A DNA stretch of 64,000 bases from Diphasiastrum complanatum (taxonomy: Eukaryota; Streptophyta; Lycopodiopsida; Lycopodiales; Lycopodiaceae): positions 24,510,541-24,574,540 of the forward strand of contig CM055094.1 of assembly GCA_029204225.1 (NCBI GenBank). The letters run 5' to 3'. This document shows, piece by piece, positions 56,695 through 64,000 of this stretch. Under the pieces are notes generated by a model. It was not told the origin of the DNA and searched no databases. It saw only the letters and a list, made by a program, of their open reading frames with translations. The position numbers were made by a program, and so were the translations under genes. Each line of letters opens with the position of its first letter. The stretch's first letter is position 1.

Positions 56695-57430
56695 CTACCT
56701 AAGGTTACCATGCATTTTGATCCATCTAAGTGAAAATTTTTCATCAATCTTGAGCTAGAAATTGTCAAGGCCCATTTTCCTAGCTATCTTGTTCAATCTT
56801 GGATCAAAAGAGATCAAAAGGATATTGATTGGGTCTGACCTGGTACTGTACGAAATCAGGTGCTCAGACACGTGTGAGGAACATCCAATTTCAGTTTGGA
56901 AGTTCTCTCTCATGCTTGATCCATTTATCTTGTTTGATAGCTTGTTTTGAAGCTATTTTTGTCTAGTTTCTTCAGTTTCATTCCATTTGGTTGAGCCAAT
57001 CATAAGTTATAAGCTTTTGAAGAGGGTAGGTAGGGCACCTAGACCTGGGTGGACACATTTGGTTTGGTCAAGAGATTGCTTGGTTGATCCAAAATCACAG
57101 TTGTATGCTTGCCAATCTCATCTATATGTGATCTTGGCACTATTTTGAGATCTTAGACATTTTGTTTCATGCAATATCATTGTATTTGAGTCAAATTTGG
57201 TTTCTTAGAGTACTTCACACGTGCTAAGAGTGTTTGATCCTAACTTTGCCTATACTCCATCATTTGATGTGAAATAGATCTTGTTTTAGAGAGATTTGTG
57301 TAGCTAGTGAGAATCAATTCACAAATAGTTGCAAGATCTTTCATAGGAAGAGATAGTACTCTCTTATTGGATCCTATTGAGAGTGTGTAGCAACATTTAT
57401 TGTTCATCATTTGAGTTTTCTTCACTTCAA

Positions 57431-58546
57431 ATGTCTATAATGGGTTCATCCTTGTTGGAATCAAGTGAAAGATTGACCACTTCAAACTATTCAATTTGGA
57501 AAATGAGGATGGAGTCCATCTTGATCCTTCAAGACGTGATGGACATAGTTCTTGGCCTTGAAGAAGAACCACAAGTTCTTCAAGAGGTTCAAAAATACAA
57601 AAAGACAACTAGGATGGCTCTCCACTACATTAAGATGAATGTCTCTAATGAGATATTGAGGGAGATAGGTACTTGTACAACAGCCAAAGAAGCTTGGGAT
57701 TGTCTCAAGACTATCTATGAGGCTAAGAATACCTCTAGGCTTCTCATTCTTAGGAATCAAATCTTTCAAAGTACCCAAAAGAGTGATGAGAGTGCATCTA
57801 GTTATGTTTTGAGAGTAAAAGATATTCATAGAGAGCTTGCTTGTATTGGTGATTCCATCAATCAAAATGAGCTAGTTCAAGTCATTCTCAATGGCTTGAG
57901 AAGTGAATTTGATAACCTTGTCCAATCCTATGCCATTAAGGAGGAGCTACCAAGTTTGGAGGCTCTCCAAAGTGTACTAATTTCGGAAGAATCAAGACAA
58001 GAGTACAAGCTCTTGAGGATGGACAAGCTTTCTCTCACTCATAATGATGGCAAAGCTCTCTTTGCCAAGGATAAGCACAAAGGGAGGAGCAAGAACCAAC
58101 ATCAACAATCCTCAAGCAAGGACAAAGTCAAATCCAAAGACAAAGATGAGGAGGAAGATGATTCCTCTAATGCTTCATCATCCAAACTCAAGAAGAAGAA
58201 GATCAAGTGCTTTTATTGTGGCAAGAAAGGTCATTATGCCACCAATTGCTTCAAGAAGAAGAATCAACTCAAGCAAGCCAACATTACCAATGAGAAGGAA
58301 GACACTATTGCAAGTGATGGAGAGGGATCTCTTATGGTCTCTAGTTTCTCATCTACTCCTTTCAAGAAGGACGGCCTATGGTATATTGATAGTGGAGCCT
58401 CTTCACATATGTGTAGCTCCAAGGACTCTTTCTCTTCTATTGCACCTTATGATGGAGTCAAGAAATCAATATACACTGCAAACACTATAGTGAGTCTATT
58501 TTCTAAAATCTCCAACTCTAACTATGAAAGCTACAACGCTATTTGA
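57431..58546 (+). CDS. Ty1/copia Gag and start of protease, intact frame
   Basis: A frame of about 370 codons with no stop. Domains in order: the copia Gag (UBN2-type) domain with LTTSNYSIWKMRMESIL, EAWDCLKTIYEAKNTSRLLI and ELVQVILNGLRSEFDNLVQS; a Lys/Asp/Ser-rich linker; a CCHC knuckle CFYCGKKGHYATNC (58208-58249); and the protease active site WYIDSGASSHMC (58380-58412). The chosen start MSIMGSSLLESSERLTTSNY fits other copia Gags better than the upstream ATG at 57377. After KSIYTANT (about 58485) the homology ends and the frame runs on for about 20 unrelated codons, so protease, integrase and RT are truncated. It lies about 750 bp after its primer-binding site. The frame is the least damaged element sequence in the window. 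Confidence 0.9.
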   Translation: MSIMGSSLLESSERLTTSNYSIWKMRMESILILQDVMDIVLGLEEEPQVLQEVQKYKKTTRMALHYIKMNVSNEILREIGTCTTAKEAWDCLKTIYEAKNTSRLLILRNQIFQSTQKSDESASSYVLRVKDIHRELACIGDSINQNELVQVILNGLRSEFDNLVQSYAIKEELPSLEALQSVLISEESRQEYKLLRMDKLSLTHNDGKALFAKDKHKGRSKNQHQQSSSKDKVKSKDKDEEEDDSSNASSSKLKKKKIKCFYCGKKGHYATNCFKKKNQLKQANITNEKEDTIASDGEGSLMVSSFSSTPFKKDGLWYIDSGASSHMCSSKDSFSSIAPYDGVKKSIYTANTIVSLFSKISNSNYESYNAI

Positions 58547-58549
58547 GAA

Positions 58550-59320
58550 AACCTACATAATTTGCAATTCGAATCAACATTTTTCTCCAAAAATCAATCT
58601 GCCCAAAAATGTGAGGATGTTGACTTCCAAAAAACCCACACTTGTTTTCTTATGTACGAGATTTTTGTTTAATAGATGTAGCTAGAGGATTTTAAACCTC
58701 AATTTATCTAGTACGTAGGATTGATTTCAATCAAACAACATGTCAAATTGTAGATTTTTTATACATAATGACATATAGGGGGTGCAAGGTCCTAGGTAAA
58801 CAATGATACAAGGAACTTTTTTGAGAGCCTTGGGTGTTTACGAATACACTATTTATCAACAAAATCTAATGTTTAAATAAGTTTAGGTGCCAATAATTTT
58901 GGGATGTAGGATTTTTAAGTCAACAATTTTTAGAAACCTCACAACTTTTTAAAAAAAGTAAGATAATAGAGGTATCAATCTCCAATAAGATTTTCCAAGC
59001 ACTAAGCTAGAGGGTGACTTGTTCATTTTAGATCATTAATTGGTAATTAGATCGAACATGTTTACCACAGTCATTATTTAATCGCTAAATGAAACATTTA
59101 AAATCTAACATTGGAATAAAAATGCAATATTTTAGAAACTCCACAGATTGGACAAAGTATGATTGTTTTTTCCAAAGCCAATACAAAAGACTTACACTAA
59201 TCGATAATGTATAAATTGCTATAGATACACACTCTACATAGAGTAATTGGCCAAGCTTAAACATGAAACACAAGACTTTGACAAACCAACAAAACAATCA
59301 TAAAGGTTTGAGTCAGTTAG
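58550..59320. other. No recognisable gene
   Basis: AT-rich. The break at 58485 joins the truncated copia to this unrelated sequence. Confidence 0.45.
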
Positions 59321-59324
59321 TATT

Positions 59325-60110
59325 ATTGTTATTGAAAACCATTAAACAACTCTACCCAACTCATCGTGTCCAATATTGTTATTGAAGACCATTAAATAAT
59401 TATACCCAACTCACTGTGTGCAATATTGTTATTCAAGACCATTAAACATGTGTAAAAATCGAAGTCATCCTGTGCAATAGTGGTATTTAGGACCATTAAA
59501 CAAATGTACCAAATTCAGATTCAAGATGATTAAACAACTCTACCCAATTCATCGTGTGCAATATTGTTGTTCAAGACTATTAAACAACTCTACCTAATTC
59601 ACCATGTGCAACATTGTTATTCAAGATGATAATTCTACCCAATTCATCGTGTGCAAGATCGTGATTCAAGACCATTAAACAACTTTACCCAATTCACCGT
59701 GTGCAATATTTTTATTCAAGACCATTAAACAACTCTACCCAACTCACCGTGTGCAATATTGTTATTGACCATTAGACAACTCTGCCCAATTCACCGTGTG
59801 CAACTCTGCCCAATTCACCGTGTTCAAGACCATTACACAACTATACCCAACTTACTGTGTGCAAATTGTTATTGAAGACCATTAAACAACTCTACACAAT
59901 TCACTGTGTGCAATATTGTTATTCAAGACCATTAAACAGCTCTACACAACTCGCAGTATTCAACATTGTTTACCATTAAACAATTATACCGAATTCAGAG
60001 TGAGCAATATTGCTATTGAAGATCATTAAACAGTTGTACCGAACTCACAATGTGCAATATTGTTATTGAAGATCGTCAAACAACTCTACCCAACTCACCT
60101 TGTGCAATAA
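59325..60110 (+). repeat. Minisatellite with about 50-bp unit
   Basis: About 15 imperfect copies of a unit built from ACAACTCTACCCAACTCACC, GTGTGCAATATTGTTATTGA and AGACCATTAA. Units vary in length through small deletions. The array stops about 350 bp beyond the end of NHD1 copy 2, in gene orientation. Confidence 0.92.
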
Positions 60111-60133
60111 ACAACAATACAAGGATATTATGA

Positions 60134-60235
60134 CAATACCTACAAATGCTTCTTGGTTTCCAAGGAAAGGCTCGAACTTGGGACCAATTAGACTTTGGAT
60201 GCCAAGCTAACCAAATAAGCCAACCTCGTTGGGTT
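60134..60235 (-). mobile_element. tRNA-derived SINE, unit 2
   Basis: A second copy, about 85% identical to the first and in the same orientation. Box A has decayed to TGGCTTATTTGG (60222-60211); box B is AGTTCGAGCCT (60179-60169). It is followed by the same CAATACCTACAAATG repeat. Confidence 0.75.
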
Positions 60236-60334
60236 CAATACCTACAAATGCTTCTTGGTTTCCAAGGGGAGACTCGAACCCGGGACCAAAGAAACTTTGG
60301 ATGCCAAGCTAACCAGTTGAGCCAACCCCGTTGG
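60236..60334 (-). mobile_element. tRNA-derived SINE, unit 1
   Basis: Read on the minus strand it starts CCAACGGGGTTGGCTCAACT. Box A is TGGCTCAACTGG (60324-60313) and box B is GGTTCGAGTCT (60280-60270), 33 bp apart, as in a pol III promoter. The body ends GGAAACCAAGAAGC, followed by the 15-bp target repeat. The overall style recalls the plant Au SINE group, though it is shorter; this is from memory. Confidence 0.75.
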
Positions 60335-60456
60335 ACAATACCTACAAATGATAGGGCCATGGATGCAATCTATTTAGTGCATATCCTTATTTGCGCCATA
60401 GGTGGTTTTGGCATAAAACTAATATCTGTCCAATAACGCATTCTGGAGCGAGGAGT

Positions 60457-60537
60457 CTATTGGAATCCTCGAGTGTAAATCACAGCCAAATATGTAGCAA
60501 GTCCTGCAGCATACCCAGCCAGAGCAAATGCACTTAC
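60457..60537 (-). CDS. NHD1: NHD1-like antiporter, copy 2, last exon
   Basis: Twenty-six codons and a TAG stop encode VSAFALAGYAAGLATYLAVI followed by YTRGFQ, the final membrane helix of the NHD1 family. The acceptor GCTTGCAG sits at 60538-60545 and the exon is in phase 0 with the one ending at 61260, across a 722-bp intron. The last residues are shorter than the tails I recall from other plants. A tRNA-derived SINE dimer begins about 120 bp beyond the stop codon and may lie in the 3' UTR. Confidence 0.9.
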   Translation of the reverse strand, partial: VSAFALAGYAAGLATYLAVIYTRGFQ

Positions 60538-61259
60538 CTGCAAGCAAAGCACATCATTGTCTTATGATCAACTCCTTGACAAGAATTACCAAACTCATCC
60601 AAAGTCAATGTTCCTCCAACTATTGAAACGAGTATGTATACCAGATCACTCATAGGGTTTTTCTGAAAGTTGCTTTGAAGCTAGGTAGTAGCTTTTATAT
60701 CAAAACCCAATTATAGATGGTGATTATTTGAATCTGAAAGCAAAGTTTTCCGATTCTGTTTTATGAATGTGAATTGAATATCCTCCTCAAGCTTATTCCC
60801 CTAACCAACTACTACATGTCTTCTTTCACTAAGTACGGATCAGTAGACTCCTGTTTTACAGTCGAGCTTGCATCATCATTCTTGATATGCCTTTGGATGT
60901 CTTTGAAGATTTTCACATACAAATTGCCAAAGCCCACAAGGCGTCAGATCTCTTCAAAACAGCTAATAAGGAACCTTCCAATCAATAGTAATCACCAGGT
61001 CCTTCAGTTCCAAGGAAGACTAAAACAAGGGCTGCTAACTGTAGCAGTAGATTGAACCTACTGGTTTAAGAACAAAACCAAATGATATCACTCATCGGGA
61101 CAACCACCCTTGTCTTTTATTTGGCATCAGTTTAAGGAGGAGTTTCAATATACAACGTAAGAGTGATATATTGCTGTGGATGTAACAAGTCAAACTTGAC
61201 AAAAATATACTTCTTGCATGTGTACACTTAAGAAAATCTTGAAACAAATTCATGCACAC
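60538..61259 (-). other. Last intron of NHD1-like copy 2
   Basis: This is the interval between the two copy-2 exons, bounded by GT (61259) and AG. It is AT-rich with no recognisable element or reading frame of note. Confidence 0.8.
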
Positions 61260-61554
61260 CTTTTTGAAGTACCATAAAAAGCTTGCCCTTTCAATCCCCA
61301 TGAAAGTAACTCCAGCTGCAGACCCCATAATGAGAAGGGAGCCTCCAGTCCCAGCACAATATGCAACTAGCTGCCACAGTTGTGAGTCAGTAGGAAATGT
61401 GGATATACTGTACATTTCCATAGCAGCTGCAACCAGAGGCACACTGTCTAATAAGGCTGTAGCAAGCCCGATAGCTGCGGCTGTAAGCTCAATTCTCGGA
61501 ATGTGAGCATCCAAGTATGCAGCTAATTCCTGAAGTATACCAGCTGATTTTAAG
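61260..61554 (-). CDS. NHD1: NHD1-like antiporter, copy 2, penultimate exon
   Basis: This exon encodes the C-terminal core of a second NHD1-like antiporter. It runs from KSAGILQELAAYLDAHIP through LLDSVPLVAAAMEMY and CAGTGGSLLIMGSAAGV to FLWYFKK. The acceptor is GTGCAG/C and the donor AAG/GTGTGC, with phase 0 to the last exon. It lies upstream, in gene orientation, of copy 1, so it cannot be the missing 3' end of that gene. It is read as the tail of a tandem paralogue whose 5' exons are beyond 64 kb. Plant homologues as I recall them have DNVPLVAATM where this copy has DSVPLVAAAM, a change at a likely transport residue. Confidence 0.92.
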
Positions 61555-61559
61555 CTGCA

Positions 61560-63430
61560 CACATGTCCACATCACCATTTGGAAGATAGCTTCAACATCT
61601 TCTCCCTATACAATCTCAAAGTCAATGTATTTATTAGAATTCATTTCATGAAAAAAGAAAATTGTAAAGATGAATGTAGATAATAAGCAGTCAACAATAG
61701 GTACACGGGCCTATTCAGCAATTACTTGAGGCCTCATCATCACAACAATTTCCACACAAAGGAGAGTTGTTTTCTGTTCCTAGAGCACAGACAGAGGAGA
61801 TAGAGGGAGCTACATCTCCAACTATTGGAGCAAAAAATCACAATACTGTTTCAAATCTGATTACATATTTGGACTATTGTAGCAATATGACATCGAGGAA
61901 TGAAGTATCAAATTTCCATTTCTGCATACCGGAAAGATAGGCAGCTAGAAATTGGCTTCCCAAATCTTGTTAAACTTTTTCAGATGTGGCTACAGATTTG
62001 CAATCCTGGCAATTGGGTGCTGAAGAATGTGCTAGCAATATCGAATGTGGATGTGTAAGATAGGGGGCTGGCATTTCATTTTTAGGAACTTCATCTCAGT
62101 CATGTGCTTTTGCAACATTTGTCTCGTTTTAAAGGGTGATTGTGTTTTTAAACATGTTTGATGCAGTCACTTGTTTGTTATTTTCTTAAAATAAGATTGG
62201 CATTTTGTCTATACTCTTCTTATTTGACATAAGTGGAAAGATTCCATAAAAGTGGGACATCCTTTCGAGCTCATAAGCATCGGTTGTAGCTTGTACACTA
62301 CTTTGCAGTCTTACATTCTTCAAGGCTCATGTAAAATGAGGAGAATTTTTGTGCTCCCATACCTTTGCTTTCAACCCTCAAGACGTGTTTGACATGATTT
62401 GAGCTTGTTGTCTAAGCACTTTTGAGGTACTTTTGCACAATTATCTAGTATCTATGGCTCCTAAATCATTTTGGAGAGAATTTCGCATAGTTGAACGCAT
62501 CATGTCATTGTTTGTTGGTTTGTTCATCCTCAAACACTCAGACATTTTGGAGCTACTTTTGGTCCAATTTTCTAAAGTATAGATCATTATAAGAAATAAA
62601 ATTGTAAACCCTAATCTAGATACACACATAAAAATATGATGTAGATTTATAGAATAGATTCAAAACCTTGTTCTTCCATATTTATATGGATAACTAGGAT
62701 ATGAACCTCGCTTAATTTAAATATAGTACTATAGATACATCCTACTAACATCTAAATGGACTTGTATACATACATTATATCCAATTAAATTGAAACATCT
62801 AGCTACAAACCGCAAATGTGAATTGGGCAAGGAAGACAAAGAGTGAAAAGATGTTTGGAGTCGTCACATACAAACACTACCATAATAGATGCTTTTTGAG
62901 ATAGGGAAAAAGTAATTGAGCTCTTGGAATTGGAAAAAAGCTACAATGAACTAAGGAGACACACAAAGAGCTAAGCAAATCACCGGGGGTGGAGATAAGT
63001 GAATGAAACTGTGGAAAAGTCATGATGGATATCAAACAACCCATCAAGAGAGCTTCAAGGACCAAGGTTGAAGAGATCCTCATCACATTATTTGGTAGAA
63101 CTTACTAGCTTCGTATTGTATCTAGAAATAGGAAGTGCTTTAGCATTAACACTCTATGACTTTAAAATATTGGAATTTTCTTTTACAAGCATATTCTAGA
63201 GTTGGGCACTTATGTTTTCATTGTTGCCTAGATTATTTAGCTTTGTCCTTCAGTTTTAAACTAAGTATATTTATGTTTTAGGGCTTTGTAAGGGTTGTTT
63301 CATATATTACACAATATATTTATGTGAAAATGAAAAAAAAAATTAGACAAGAAGATATGTGGGTCTCATATTTTCTACCGACACATGGCTACACACTAGC
63401 TCTACCAGGTAAAACATTACCACCAAAAGA
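61560..63430. other. Probably intron of NHD1 copy 2; no exon found
   Basis: The sequence continues upstream of the copy-2 penultimate exon. Short frames only; no NHD1-like segment (for example the RIDTQGVLFFLG block known from other plants) could be found. Confidence 0.45.
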
Positions 63431-64000
63431 TGTCCCAATCAGTGTTGGAGAGAGAGAGAAAAAAAAGAGGGTGTCATGAGTGAGAAACGAAAAATCAGCT
63501 CAAAAGGTAAGACGAACACAAACGAGAAACGAAACACGAATGGAAAGTGTTCGTGCACAGCGGAATGAGCTATACAACTCTCTCCGTAAGCATGACTACG
63601 CCTATCAGAACGAACAGAGCGTTAGTGATGGAAATCACGGTCATTCTTGATTACGTAGCCAAACATTAATAAATGAAGCACCAGAAGGATAATTTGTCAC
63701 GAAAAACAAGACAAATTATGTGTCGCGAATGATTCGTGAAGAACTAGACTTGGCTCGACTGATAATTAGTCGCGAATGATTCGCGAAAGACAAGACTAAA
63801 TGCTAGTCGTCTATTACCAAAATGAGCAACTAGAAAAGTCAGACAGAATGAATGATAAGCATAACAATATTAACACAGATCTGAACGCAGAACAAAGAAT
63901 TGTTATCAAATTAAGTATATCAAGTATACATGTCAATAATGCAGTAGAGCACAAGACAATAGCGGACGAAAACCGCGTGCTCCACAAAGCTTATTTCAAT
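63430..64000. repeat. CpG-retaining GCGAA-rich island
   Basis: Contains GAAACGAAACACGAA (63528), two copies of GTCGCGAATGATTCG (63723 and 63769) and CACGAAAAAC phrases. In motif content it resembles 17590-18420 and may be LTR sequence of the same type of element. It reaches the right edge of the window. Confidence 0.4.

Noticed and set aside
59325-60110. CRISPR-like array
   Set aside because: Units are head-to-tail with no unique spacers, and the context is a plant nuclear genome; it is a minisatellite.
60251-60334. A functional tRNA gene
   Set aside because: Box A and B are good, but no full cloverleaf with a plausible anticodon stem could be folded. A second decayed unit and flanking target repeats favour a SINE.
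60457-61554. Treating these exons as the 3' end of the NHD1 gene at 15-32 kb
   Set aside because: On the minus strand they come before, not after, the 32-kb exon. A separate tandem copy explains the order; an inversion would change the strand, which is not seen.

Overview
The window looks like nuclear DNA of a land plant with a large, transposon-rich genome. The evidence is a spliced plastid-type sodium/proton antiporter gene (NHD1/NhaD family) with GT-AG introns of up to 9 kb, and plant-type Ty1/copia, Ty3/gypsy chromovirus, LINE, SINE, hAT and Helitron remains filling almost everything else. LINE family A, the C-terminal nuclease-like LINE domain and the very long introns remind me of non-angiosperm vascular plants (fern, lycophyte or gymnosperm). 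That placement is an inference. No rRNA, canonical tRNA or CRISPR is visible.

Host genes. On the minus strand, five in-phase exons of an NHD1-like gene lie at 32448-32275, 31952-31824, 24756-24586, 24428-24322 and 15214-15094. The reading frame is unbroken and every junction fits. The 5' end (transit peptide) and the C-terminal exons are not seen; the latter probably lie left of the window. A second copy in the same orientation contributes its last two exons at 61554-61260 and 60537-60457, so the locus is probably a tandem duplication. A set of unidentified exon-like segments lies on the plus strand at 37.4-38.9 kb.

Layout. 1-5.2 kb: two gag scraps and a decayed minus-strand copia pol with LTR. 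5.2-8.4 kb: pieces of LINE family A and a LINE ORF1-like remnant. 9.4-9.9 kb: unidentified coding remnant. 10.7-12.0 kb: chromovirus integrase/chromodomain between inverted LTR arms. 12.4-14.5 kb: best copy of LINE family A. 15-32 kb: NHD1 introns carrying a gypsy pol, two overlapping unidentified reading frames (18.4-19.3 kb), an hAT scrap, another LINE A copy and a copia integrase. 33.6-35.7 kb: 1-kb tandem duplication upstream of the NHD1 exons. 36.3-37.25 kb: hAT transposase. 40.8-41.6 kb: a different LINE family (B). 42.6-43.0 kb: copia. 43.4-46.7 kb: very AT-rich broken Helitron. 49.3-50.7 kb: copia LTRs and RNase H. 50.8-52.0 kb: LINE C-terminal pieces. 53.8-55.1 kb: gag-like gene with twin zinc knuckles. 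56-58.5 kb: copia LTR, primer-binding site and an intact gag. 59.3-60.1 kb: minisatellite. 60.1-60.35 kb: a SINE dimer.

The most noteworthy observations are the TE-stretched NHD1 gene and its tandem paralogue, a PCNA-binding-like motif conserved at the C-terminus of three LINE A copies, the SINE dimer with three copies of one target-site repeat, and the unidentified overlapping frames at 18.4-19.3 kb.
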